A stretch of DNA of 64,000 nucleotides from Anaerolineales bacterium (GTDB lineage: Bacteria > Chloroflexota > Anaerolineae > Anaerolineales > Villigracilaceae): contig JAFGMV010000009.1 in NCBI GenBank assembly GCA_016927315.1, positions 34,665-98,664 of the forward strand, in the 5' to 3' direction. A program made the translations under genes and the position numbers. Positions 52,635 to 60,997 of the stretch are shown here, in pieces. The notes under the pieces are model-generated. The model had not been told where the DNA came from. It worked only from the letters and a program-made list of their open reading frames with translations, and searched no databases. The number at the start of each line of letters is the position of its first letter. The first letter of the stretch is position 1.

Positions 52635-54131
52635 TTACTGCAAGTTAAAATAATTATAAACGGCTTGAGAGAGCCTGGCAAACATATTCGATACCGGGTC
52701 CCAGACTGTTTGCACGGGATGATAGGTGTAGATTGTCAATATGTAATTACCACCGGGAGAGTAAACAATCGCGGCGTCACTGATATTTTGAATGACCCCT
52801 GTTGATGCTTCTGTAATCCAGCCATGTTTGTGAGCGATCGATGTGCCTTCAGGAACGCCGGCCTCGATTAGTACACCGATTTTGTCTTGAGACAGAAAAC
52901 TGATCATCTGATTGCAGGAATTCTGGTCGATTTGTTCCGGGAATGCCGCGATCAAGGCCCCACCACCGTTCTCTGCACACTGGTAAATATCTTCCAACAG
53001 GGTACCAATATCAGAAACAGTTGTCTGGCTGAATGGATCGGGATCAGTAAAGACGTCAGTGCGCTGGTTGGCCGGGGTATCAAAGCGGGCTAACGGCGCG
53101 CAGGGATTAAAAGGATCACAGAAGAAGCCGGCCATGAATGTATTTTCCAAACCCAATGTTTGCATGTATTCGGTAACAATCAATGGGCCGCGACCAGGGT
53201 CAATCTTTTCCATGAGAATATCTGCCGGCGGATTTTCGGAAATCTGGATCATATTCAAAATTTGCCGGGAGGCTTGTTCATCCAGGTCTCCTTTACCAAG
53301 ATTGATAAAATAAGCGACCATGATTGGGATTTTTATTGTGCTTGAGGCTGTGAATACAACATCAGGATTGATTGAAATAAATTCACCCTGGTCCATCGCA
53401 AAGTGGATCGACTGCCCTGTTTGCAGGTCGCGTACGAACACCCCAATTACGCCGTCAAATTCGTCAACGGTGATGATCTGTTTAAGCAGGATCTCGAGGT
53501 TTTCAAATGATGGGCGCGCGGTTGCTGTTCTTTGGTAGCTAAGGTTGACCACACGGTTTGTGGGGGAGCGCAATGCATCCTCGATCAAAATAACAGCTCT
53601 TTCGATGTCTAATGTTTGTCCTGGTTCCCCGACTTCAAAGGTAGTTCCTCCCGGAACAGGTTGGGCTGGTGTGGGGGGCTTGTCATAGCGGGATGCAATG
53701 TCATTTTGCAGGTAAACTAGCAGGCGTTCTTCGGAAATGGTTGCCCGCAGCGGGATATCACTGGCTGGTGGGTCCCGATTCCACAAATAATCCCAGAAAC
53801 CGCCCCAGAAAGGACCGCCCGTTCGTGACTGGTCTGCCGCCGCTAGCATGCTCTCCATGTCCAACTCAAATCCAACCAGCGAAGGTTCGACATGAATGAC
53901 TGCGCCGGCGTAACGAATCTCTACTGGGGTCGAATATACTTCGAAGACACGTTCTGATGAAATTTGTGGGTTCAGCCCGCCGACCGGAACACCCGCAATG
54001 GTCATGCCAGCCGGATAGTTGTTGCGTTGTCGACTGTAGCTTACGAGTTGGACAATAACAAGAACGAGGGCCGCGGAAGCAAAGAACAGGGAGACTCCCT
54101 GCAAAAGAAAACTGGTATTGCGTCTTCTCAC
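52635..54131 (-). CDS. Class A beta-lactamase-like serine hydrolase with N-terminal membrane anchor
   Basis: This 498-residue protein has a membrane helix (about 8-30), a YoaR/VanW-associated type beta region (about 40-200) and a C-terminal serine hydrolase (about 215-495). The hydrolase keeps S264-TI-K267, S298-E-N300 and K435-H-G437, matching the SxxK, SDN and KTG motifs with small changes. PG-binding regions plus this fold suggest cell-wall work such as a D,D-peptidase-like or inactive enzyme, rather than drug resistance. It probably follows ctaA in one transcript. Confidence 0.82.
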   Translation of the reverse strand: MRRRNTSFLLQGVSLFFASAALVLVIVQLVSYSRQRNNYPAGMTIAGVPVGGLNPQISSERVFEVYSTPVEIRYAGAVIHVEPSLVGFELDMESMLAAADQSRTGGPFWGGFWDYLWNRDPPASDIPLRATISEERLLVYLQNDIASRYDKPPTPAQPVPGGTTFEVGEPGQTLDIERAVILIEDALRSPTNRVVNLSYQRTATARPSFENLEILLKQIITVDEFDGVIGVFVRDLQTGQSIHFAMDQGEFISINPDVVFTASSTIKIPIMVAYFINLGKGDLDEQASRQILNMIQISENPPADILMEKIDPGRGPLIVTEYMQTLGLENTFMAGFFCDPFNPCAPLARFDTPANQRTDVFTDPDPFSQTTVSDIGTLLEDIYQCAENGGGALIAAFPEQIDQNSCNQMISFLSQDKIGVLIEAGVPEGTSIAHKHGWITEASTGVIQNISDAAIVYSPGGNYILTIYTYHPVQTVWDPVSNMFARLSQAVYNYFNLQ

Positions 54132-54150
54132 AATTCCTCCAAAAAGAGTT

Positions 54151-55068
54151 TCAGGCCGTAGCCGTTGGGGTCGTCAGTATGGCGGCGGAAGAGATTACAT
54201 AGGTAATCCATACCAAATCCGCAAGAAACAGGTGAATGATTTGCATAGGGATGGGCGCCAAAAGCAGTAAATTGATCATCCCTGCAGCCAGTTGGATGAT
54301 TGTCAGGGTACCTAACGCAAGTAAAGATCTTTTTATTGTGGCTTGCGCATTTTTGAAGTAATATCTGATCAGGTACAACGTATAAACAGATGCACTTACA
54401 GCAATGACCGGGTGATAAACCCGCAGTCGAATGAGGAAGTGAGCGTTTGGCTGTGAGTCTTGGTGAAGGCCTTCAGCCAGGGTTTTAACCGGGAAGAGCG
54501 TATCCCCGAGGGCGGTGACTGCACCACTCATGCCGATCAGCATGATACCCAGCAGCCCAATCCCCAGCAAAACTGCTTGTTGCCGGTTGTTCTTTATGGA
54601 AATATTTTTACCGCCTGAGGCCCAGTATGCTGTCAAACTCAAGGCGCCTAATAGCAGGAATGTATTTGCGAGATGAAGCGCCATGGCCACGGCGCGATCG
54701 GCAGTATCATTATGCCCGACCAGTTGTAACAAAACCAGGCCTGCGCCAAGCAGGGCTTCGGCGATGATTAATATTCCGGAAACAGCCAATCCTTTTCGGA
54801 CAATTGCTCCCTTTTGGTACATGCGCCAGCCCCAGAAAACCAAAATCCCAACCAACATTAGTGCTCCGGCGCTGAGCAGTCGGTGCATATACTCTATTTG
54901 GGTATCCAGTGCCGGATTACGTGGGATGATCTCCCCATTGCATTTCGGCCAGTGTCGACCGCAGCCGGCCCCGGAACCGGTTGCGCGTACATAGGCTCCC
55001 CATACGATAACCAACAGGTTCCAGCCCAATACGCCCCAGGCAAATTTCGAAAATTTTGTCAGTTTCAT
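54151..55068 (-). CDS. ctaA: Heme A synthase (COX15/CtaA family)
   Basis: This 305-residue protein has eight hydrophobic segments. Motifs RATGSGAGCGRHWPKC (Cys pair) and EYMHRLLSAG (EXXHR-type heme ligand loop) are typical of bacterial CtaA; further conserved His appear in ALHLANTFLL and LRVYHPV and IHLFLADLVW. It converts heme O to heme A for cytochrome c oxidase, indicating aerobic or microaerobic respiration. The divergent gene at 55251 has its promoter in the 182-bp gap. Confidence 0.9.
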   Translation of the reverse strand: MKLTKFSKFAWGVLGWNLLVIVWGAYVRATGSGAGCGRHWPKCNGEIIPRNPALDTQIEYMHRLLSAGALMLVGILVFWGWRMYQKGAIVRKGLAVSGILIIAEALLGAGLVLLQLVGHNDTADRAVAMALHLANTFLLLGALSLTAYWASGGKNISIKNNRQQAVLLGIGLLGIMLIGMSGAVTALGDTLFPVKTLAEGLHQDSQPNAHFLIRLRVYHPVIAVSASVYTLYLIRYYFKNAQATIKRSLLALGTLTIIQLAAGMINLLLLAPIPMQIIHLFLADLVWITYVISSAAILTTPTATA

Positions 55069-55250
55069 GGACGACTTTTACTTGATCAAAAAATTGTTAC
55101 ACGTAGACCGGAGTATATCACACTCAATAGTCCCAATTGTGCTAGAATTATCAGGCTTGTGTTCTCCAGGGGGGAGATTTCTTACAAGTGTTTTTCAATC
55201 AAGCTGGTTGATCTTTGTCCAGCCAAGGATGGCTAAGAGAAAGGTTACGT

Positions 55251-56216
55251 ATGCTCCGCTCAATTTTGATTTACTTTTCCAGAGCTCTTTGGGCTCAGCG
55301 GATTGTTTCCGATTGGGGGGCGGCCAGAAAGATGGCTTCCCGCTTTGTTGCCGGAGAGGGCATAGAAGATGCCTTACGAGTCATCGAGGCGTTGAATGAA
55401 AAGGGGATCGTTGCTACGCTGGATCATCTTGGGGAGCACACTTCTACACCGGAAGAAGCCAATCTGGCTGCCGAGGAAATCATTGCCACGCTGGACGCCC
55501 TGGAATCATCCAGTGCCAGTTCAAACGTATCTATTAAATTAACCCAAATCGGTTTGGGACTTGATGAAAGTTTATGTGAACGAAACCTGGAGCGCATCCT
55601 GACCCAGGCAAAAAGTTCGGGTAATTTTGTACGCATTGATATGGAGGACACACCATTTACCGATAAGACCATCTCGCTTTATGAGCGGATGCTGGAAAAG
55701 GGGTTCAAGAATATCTCGGTCGGTATGGTTATTCAATCCTATTTATACCGGAGTGAAGAAGATGTGCACAGACTCCTTCAACTCGGCGCCCGCATTCGAT
55801 TGGTCAAAGGTGCTTACCAGGAGCCGGTAAGCAAGGCTTTTCCTAAAAAACTTGATGTCGATGCGAACTTCGATTTATTAACCAAGCATCTGATTGATGC
55901 AGCGCTTGCGGCCGGGGCGCCAGCGATAAGTGACAACGGCCGCATTCCGCCGGTCCCTGCCATCGCCACACACGATGAAAAACGAATTGATTTTGCCAGG
56001 CAATATGCCCAGCGAATGAAATTGTCAAAAAATGCGCTTGAGTTTCAAATGTTGTATGGAATTCGACGGAATCTTCAGGAGCAGTTATCTTTGGAGGGCT
56101 TTCCTGTGCGTGTATATGTTCCCTTTGGCGTACATTGGTATCCATATTTTATGAGGCGGTTGGCAGAACGCCCTGCGAATCTATGGTTTTTCGTTTCAAA
56201 TCTCTTCAGGAATTAA
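55251..56216 (+). CDS. Proline dehydrogenase
   Basis: ATG 55251 follows AAAGG (321 aa); a TTG at 55215 is possible but less likely. The protein is a short bacterial PRODH. Motifs are TLDHLGEHT, NVSIKLTQIGLGLDE, RIDMEDTPFTDKT, GMVIQSYLYRSEEDV, RLVKGAYQEP, ATHDEKRI and a C-terminal RVYVPFGVHWYPYFMRRLAERP. It oxidises proline to pyrroline-5-carboxylate with FAD. The P5C dehydrogenase is not in the window. Confidence 0.92.
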   Translation: MLRSILIYFSRALWAQRIVSDWGAARKMASRFVAGEGIEDALRVIEALNEKGIVATLDHLGEHTSTPEEANLAAEEIIATLDALESSSASSNVSIKLTQIGLGLDESLCERNLERILTQAKSSGNFVRIDMEDTPFTDKTISLYERMLEKGFKNISVGMVIQSYLYRSEEDVHRLLQLGARIRLVKGAYQEPVSKAFPKKLDVDANFDLLTKHLIDAALAAGAPAISDNGRIPPVPAIATHDEKRIDFARQYAQRMKLSKNALEFQMLYGIRRNLQEQLSLEGFPVRVYVPFGVHWYPYFMRRLAERPANLWFFVSNLFRN

Positions 56217-56226
56217 GGTGTGAATT

Positions 56227-56958
56227 ATGCCTTATCAAAAGAAAGCCCAAATGGCGATTGTGACCGGGGCAGCCCACCGTCTGGGGAAAATATTTGCCGT
56301 CTCTCTCGCCAGGAGAGGCTATGGGATAATTTTGCATTATTTCAATTCAGAAGAGGAGGCCTTGGCGACGGAGACAGAGATTCGTTCCCTGGGCGTTCCC
56401 GTCTGGCTTGTCAAAGCTGACCTTACTGATAGCGCACAAATCGATCAGGTATTTGAGCTGGTAGATGATACCAAAGCGGAATTACGTATTTTGATCAATT
56501 CTGCAGCTGTGATGAAGTCGGGAGATGTGCGCAGAATGACTGCAGATGAATGGGATGCCACCCTGCAGTTGAATTTAAGGGCCCCATTTTTTTGTGCCCA
56601 ACAGGCGGCCCATCGTATGGGAAACGGAGGATTGATTGTTAACCTCACTGATGTTGGAGCGATGAAAGCCTGGAGCGGATTCCCTGCTTATACTATCAGT
56701 AAAGCCGGGCTTGAAGCCATGACACGTGTATTAGCGCGCACATTAGCGCCTCATATACGCGTTAACGCCATTGCCCCAGGTCTGGTACTGCCAACTGAGA
56801 AGTTTTCTCCGAAAGATTGGAACCAACTGGTTGCTAAGCTGCCGCTGCCGCGGGCGGCTGCTCCAGATGAACTCAGTTCTGCACTGGAATTTATATTGGA
56901 GAATGAGTATATAACAGGCCAGACCATTACAGTTGATGGCGGATATTCGCTGGTCTGA
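56227..56958 (+). CDS. SDR-family reductase with pteridine-reductase-like TGxxxRxG motif
   Basis: This 243-residue short-chain dehydrogenase begins with the cofactor loop TGAAHRLG. This form (TGxxxRxG) is shared by PTR1/FolM pteridine reductases and prefers NADPH. Active-site YTISK, NSAAV and the C-terminal GQTITVDGGYSLV are intact. It could be a dihydrobiopterin/dihydromonapterin-type reductase, but other SDRs share this motif. It starts 10 nt after the proline dehydrogenase gene and is probably co-transcribed. Confidence 0.83.
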   Translation: MPYQKKAQMAIVTGAAHRLGKIFAVSLARRGYGIILHYFNSEEEALATETEIRSLGVPVWLVKADLTDSAQIDQVFELVDDTKAELRILINSAAVMKSGDVRRMTADEWDATLQLNLRAPFFCAQQAAHRMGNGGLIVNLTDVGAMKAWSGFPAYTISKAGLEAMTRVLARTLAPHIRVNAIAPGLVLPTEKFSPKDWNQLVAKLPLPRAAAPDELSSALEFILENEYITGQTITVDGGYSLV

Positions 56959-56973
56959 CCAATAGGATGAGAA

Positions 56974-57456
56974 ATGACCGAGTCAATCCAATACCTTTCG
57001 GAGCGTTTACGAAAAGAAGGCGGTAATATACTTTCTTTTTTTCAGACTCTCTCTGATCACCAGCTGCAGGTGGTGATCTATACCGAAGGCGCAGACTGGA
57101 ATGTCAGGGATGTCTTGGCGCACTTTGTTTCATCTGAAGAATCGTTGGTTGGATTGTTCAAAGAGATCCTAGAGGGGAGTCCCGGAGTGGATGATGATTT
57201 TTCGATCGATCGGTATAACCAAAGTCAAATAGCGAAACTGGAAAATGTCGACCGGGCTGAACTTTTGGATGCTTTTTCCGGGGTTCGCACAGCAACGATT
57301 GAATGGGTTTTCAGCCTGTCTGAAGAGGATCTGAGGACAACCGGGCGCCATCCATTCCTTGGAGTCACTACCCTTGCAGAGATGATTAAACTGCTTTACC
57401 GGCACAACCAGATTCACTATCGTGATTTACGAAGCGTGTTAGGAGGAAATTCTTGA
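56974..57456 (+). CDS. DinB-family four-helix metal-binding protein
   Basis: This 160-residue protein has DinB/DUF664-like helices: WNVRDVLAHFVSSEESL with the first metal His, and RHNQIHYRDLRSVLG near the C-terminus with the others. DinB-like proteins bind a metal by three His and include thiol-transferases; the role is unknown here. It overlaps the next gene start by one base (TGATG). Confidence 0.75.
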   Translation: MTESIQYLSERLRKEGGNILSFFQTLSDHQLQVVIYTEGADWNVRDVLAHFVSSEESLVGLFKEILEGSPGVDDDFSIDRYNQSQIAKLENVDRAELLDAFSGVRTATIEWVFSLSEEDLRTTGRHPFLGVTTLAEMIKLLYRHNQIHYRDLRSVLGGNS

Positions 57457-58337
57457 TGAACCGGCTGCCTGCGTTGCTGAAGCTGGGAGGCCCGCTCTTC
57501 CTGTTCCTGGCTGTGATGACGTATCTCTATGGCTCTGTGGTGGCAGTCTACCTTGGTTTTTCCTGGAATGCAGCCGCTTTTTGGTTGGGATTGGGATGGG
57601 CGGCGTTTGTTTGCATTGGGATGAGCCTGTTGGTAGAAGTGTTTCGCTCTTTTGATGAACCCTTGATCCCCGGGGAGACACAATCTGAGAGATTGTTTAC
57701 TCGCAATCGCCTGCTAATGGCTGCGCTTATTGCACTGGTAGCTGCCAGTTTCATAACCATTTACTTCCAGGGAGCGAAATTGCTCACAACTGTTGGACTG
57801 GTTTTGGTCGGCGCCGGAATCCTGCTGGTACTGGCCTATGCTGTGCCGCCGGTGCGCCTGGCGGCAACCGGTTTTGGCGAGTTGACCCTGGCGGTTCTCC
57901 TGGCGTTTATTATTCCTTCGATTGGTTTTCTGCTCCAGGCAAAAGAATATCACCGGATATTGACATTGATCGGATTCCCGCTGATGATCCTTGGATTTCT
58001 CTTCTTTATCGTGCTTAGTTTTCCGACGTATGCGGGGGATTTGAAATATGGCCGCACGACGCTGTTGATGAGGCTCGGTTGGGAGCGGGCAATTTTCTTG
58101 CACCACAGCTTGATGGTAGGGGTGTACTTCTTGTTCCTGGCCGTCGCTTTTCTGGGAATTCCCCTGCGGATTCTTTGGCCGGTCTTCATGGGCCTTCCTT
58201 TTGCAGTGCTGCAGGGATGGTGGCTGCAAAACATTGCCAGGGGTGCGCCTCCTGTCTGGAAGCTCCTGGTGACGAATGCGATTGCACTCTTTGGATTAAC
58301 AATCTATCTGCTGATCATGACATTTTTACTGCATTGA
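57456..58337 (+). CDS. UbiA-like polytopic membrane protein, Asp-rich motifs degenerate
   Basis: ATG 57456 follows AGGAGG (293 aa). Nine hydrophobic segments and UbiA landmarks are seen: YAVPPVRLAATGFGELTLAVL and GDLKYGRTTLLMRLGWERA, matching the conserved PP-R...G-GE and D..GR-TL-RLG of UbiA enzymes. Yet the first Asp motif (NDxxDxxxD in menA here) is replaced by EVFRSFDEP, and the second keeps one Asp only. Prenyl transfer needs these Asp to hold Mg-diphosphate, so activity is doubtful. The family is uncertain. Confidence 0.6.
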   Translation: MNRLPALLKLGGPLFLFLAVMTYLYGSVVAVYLGFSWNAAAFWLGLGWAAFVCIGMSLLVEVFRSFDEPLIPGETQSERLFTRNRLLMAALIALVAASFITIYFQGAKLLTTVGLVLVGAGILLVLAYAVPPVRLAATGFGELTLAVLLAFIIPSIGFLLQAKEYHRILTLIGFPLMILGFLFFIVLSFPTYAGDLKYGRTTLLMRLGWERAIFLHHSLMVGVYFLFLAVAFLGIPLRILWPVFMGLPFAVLQGWWLQNIARGAPPVWKLLVTNAIALFGLTIYLLIMTFLLH

Positions 58338-58358
58338 AAAACGATTGGTTGAATAACA

Positions 58359-59660
58359 ATGTCTGAATTTTTGAAGTTACTGACGCCGGAAGAGGCGCGT
58401 CAGAGGTTGTTCTCAAACCTGCCAGCTCCGCATCCTGGCGCAGTCACCCTTAAGGTTACCGAGTCGCTTGGTCGAGTGGCCGCAGAGGATGTCTTTGCCC
58501 CAACGTCATCACCAGAATTCAATCGCAGCGCAATGGATGGCTTCGCCGTCCGGGCTGCGGATACTTTTGGCGCCAGCGACTCTCTACCGGCATACCTGAG
58601 GCTGGTTGGAGAAGTGCCGATGGGGGCGGCAGCTGATTTAAAGCTTGGTCCCGGAGCGTGTGTCCTGATCCATACTGGTGGAATGCTGCCCGCTTCTGCG
58701 GATGCAGTGGTGATGGTGGAAGATACGCAAACCATCCAGGCCGGGTCTAGCAGGGCGATCACGGAAGTTGAGGTTCGGCGGGCGGTGGCGGTTGGAGAGA
58801 ATATCATCGGCTCAGGGGAAGATGTCGCTGCCGGGGATTGTGTGCTTTCGCGGGGAAAAGTGATACGGCCGGCTGAAATCGGAGGCTTGCTTGCCTTGGG
58901 GGTCACGGAACTGCGCGTAGCCAGAATGGTTCGGGTCGGGATTATTTCCAGTGGTGATGAGATCATACCGCCGGCATGTGAAACGGCTCCGGGTCAGGTG
59001 CGTGACATCAACTCTTATACTCTGGCAGCCCTGGTGGAGAGGGCGGGTGGTGAACCGGAATTGTATGGAATCGTGCCGGATGACCCTGTAAAATTGCGGA
59101 ATGTCGCCGCCAGGGCTCTTGCGGACAGCGATTTGCTGCTGATAACAGCCGGCTCATCGGCCAGCGTCCGCGATCATACCGCTTCCGTGATCAATGAGTT
59201 GGGAGAGCCGGGAGTCCTCGTTCATGGGATTAACACGCGCCCCGGAAAGCCCACGATTTTGGGCGTCTGTGAAGGCAAAACGGTGGTTGGTTTGCCGGGA
59301 AATCCGGTGAGCGCCCTGGTCAATGGTTATTTGCTGGTGGCGCCGATCATTGAGTATTTACTGGGGCAGTCCTTAACCAATCATCCCATGGTACAGGCCA
59401 GGTTGACAGTCAACATTCCATCCAAGGCTGGGCGGGAGGATTGGGTACCAGTCAGATTGTCCCCCTCTCCTGAACAGGGTACCGGAAGGGCGCATCAGGG
59501 TGGGCCGGGGGAGTGGCCAGAGACCTTACAGGCGGACCCCATTTTTGGAAAATCCAACCTGATCTTCACACTTGCTGCCGCGGATGGACTTCTTTATATT
59601 CCGGCAGAAGCCAGCGGCCTGGAAGCCGGGGATGTGGTCCGGGTGATCTTGATCAGATAA
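58359..59660 (+). CDS. moeA: Molybdopterin molybdotransferase
   Basis: This 433-residue MoeA has all four domains and conserved motifs: FNRSAMDGFAVRA, IHTGGMLPASADAVVMVEDTQ, RVGIISSGDEI and VVGLPGNPVSALV. It inserts molybdate into adenylylated molybdopterin. A short insertion (about 370-390, PEQGTGRAHQGGPGEWP) interrupts the C-terminal domain IV. It is paralogous to the MoeA part at 60998-62986. The Mo hydroxylase at 5793-9541 is a likely client. Confidence 0.93.
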   Translation: MSEFLKLLTPEEARQRLFSNLPAPHPGAVTLKVTESLGRVAAEDVFAPTSSPEFNRSAMDGFAVRAADTFGASDSLPAYLRLVGEVPMGAAADLKLGPGACVLIHTGGMLPASADAVVMVEDTQTIQAGSSRAITEVEVRRAVAVGENIIGSGEDVAAGDCVLSRGKVIRPAEIGGLLALGVTELRVARMVRVGIISSGDEIIPPACETAPGQVRDINSYTLAALVERAGGEPELYGIVPDDPVKLRNVAARALADSDLLLITAGSSASVRDHTASVINELGEPGVLVHGINTRPGKPTILGVCEGKTVVGLPGNPVSALVNGYLLVAPIIEYLLGQSLTNHPMVQARLTVNIPSKAGREDWVPVRLSPSPEQGTGRAHQGGPGEWPETLQADPIFGKSNLIFTLAAADGLLYIPAEASGLEAGDVVRVILIR

Positions 59661-60033
59661 ATCGTCCAATATAGAACAATATCTTTGGCATCCAACCTAA
59701 AAATAATAATTAAAAATTACTTTACGAGCAGGGCGGTGTCTCCAGCGCCGCTTCGCTCGTGAGGGAGTAATCTCATGTATCAACCTTTGCTTATCTGCCA
59801 CGAGTGGCTCGCACTTCGTCCCCGAGTGTTTAGGAAAAGCGCTCAGGAAATCCGCTGGCGGGTGGATTAAATCCGCTGGCGAGTCGATTTAATCCGCCCG
59901 CCGCTCGTTTTAAACCTGTCGGTATGTGTTATGTTGACCCAAGTGAGGCTCTCGATATTACTGCTTCTTGCATAAATAGGTGAACTATGAGAAATCAAAA
60001 CATGGGTAAATCGCGACAATCAGGTTAAAATAT
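59661..60033. other. Gap after moeA, with hairpin-forming repeats
   Basis: The region holds an imperfect ACGAGC/GCTCGT hairpin around 59723-59760 and a ~22-bp tandem repeat at 59848-59910 (listed separately). No ORF is supported. Confidence 0.5.
59848..59910. repeat. Short tandem repeat with ~21-22-bp period
   Basis: AAATCCGCTGGCG at 59848 returns at 59869, followed by AATCCGCCCGCC at 59891. GGCGGGTGGATT and AATCCGCCCGCC pair over 12 bp with one G:T. The period and hairpin-forming style recall arrays A and B, but sequence similarity is low. Confidence 0.5.
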
Positions 60034-60734
60034 TTACGCAGCACTCTGTAAGTATTCCCACGCGAGCCTGACCAGGGCGACCAGCAGGATCATGCCCAGA
60101 ATGCTCCGGGTCCAACACCCTGAAAAGTATCTTGCTCCAAGGTACGACCTTGCCAGCGCCCCAATAATCCGCTGATCGAATTTGCCAGGATAAAGCCGGC
60201 AGAGGTTGAGGTTGCTTGTTTGGGTGTGCCCCAGCCTGCCATGATCACCAGCGGGGTAAGGAGAATGCCTTCACCGATGCCCACCATTCCCGAAACCAGG
60301 CCAATTGCAGCTCCACTAGCCAGCGCCAGCCAGGGCGGAGGTGGGCTGACTCCTTTTCTCTCGTAAGGGCGTTCTTGGGATGGAAACAGCATCTGCCATG
60401 TGGCATAAACAAACAAGCTGAAATAAACTTCCCGGCTGATTTTGATCAGCCCTCCCAAGAAGGACATCGGGGCGGAGGCTGCGGGAAATAAAAATAATAA
60501 TCGCCTGTCGATATGCCCGGCCCGGATGTAATTTATAAAGGCGATGCCAGAGACCATCACATTAAGGAGCAGTGCACTGCTGGCCATCAGGTTGGGTTCG
60601 ATCCCGAACTGGCTCAGAATTATCAGGTAACTGGTAGCGCCGCCAAAACCCGCACTCGAATACAAAAAGACGAAACCAGTGTCAACCAGGGTGTCCATTT
60701 CCTTCAAGTTTGCAGAGGCAAAGACATTAACCAT
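60034..60734 (-). pseudogene. TauE/SafE-type permease, fused to a modA remnant and frameshifted at its C-terminus
   Basis: The open frame 60734-60090 (214 aa) begins with 22 residues of ModA type (VNVFASANLKEMDTLVDTGF). It then turns into a TSUP permease near its N-terminus (FLYSSAGFGGATSYLIIL, GLVSGMVGIGEGILLTPLVI). The frame ends abruptly (FQGVGPGAFWA). In another frame the expected last helix (ILGMILLVALVRLAWEYL) continues to a stop at 60034. TSUP proteins export or import sulfite, sulfonate or related anions. As written, this one lacks its first helix start and last helix and is likely non-functional. Confidence 0.65.
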
Positions 60735-60952
60735 TAACCCTGTTCAATCTGAGAACGAAGGTTGTTCGACCCGGCGAAGTTGAGCATTAAGCTGGATCCA
60801 GGATATTCAATTTCGAATACGGCTGCAATTTCAGAAAAAGCATCGGTGAGTGATGCGGCTGCAAAAACGGTGATCGTATTCGAATTGTTCCTTGACCGGC
60901 TGACAGAAAAAAGCAGGCACAGGGTCAATGGTACCAAGGCTGTCTTGCGCAT
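60669..60952 (-). pseudogene. modA: Remnant of modA (molybdate-binding protein), N-terminal third only
   Basis: ATG 60952 opens a frame with signal-like MRKTALVPLTLCLLF and then ModA sequence (ITVFAAASLTDAFSEIAAVF, LMLNFAGSNNLRSQIEQG). It stops at 60734. After a tandem duplication (GGTTAAT twice), ModA sequence resumes in another frame (VFASANLKEMD) and then passes into a permease. About two thirds of ModA, including most of the second lobe, is missing. Presence next to moeA genes fits loss of a molybdate importer. Confidence 0.75.
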
Positions 60953-60961
60953 AATATTTAT

Positions 60962-60991
60962 TTTATCGCTGTGTTCGAGCAGCGGTATAAT
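60962..60991 (+). promoter_or_regulatory. Promoter of moeA-PBP gene, likely leaderless
   Basis: TATAAT (60986-60991) ends 6 bp before the ATG at 60998. A start site 7 nt downstream of the -10 would coincide with the start codon. A weak -35 (TTTATC, 60962-60967) has 18-bp spacing. No Shine-Dalgarno precedes the ATG. Confidence 0.5.
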
Positions 60992-60997
60992 TTACAT

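Noticed and set aside
52635..54131. Antibiotic-resistance beta-lactamase
   Set aside because: Extra N-terminal regions, altered SDN and KTG motifs, and context point to a cell-wall or non-resistance role.
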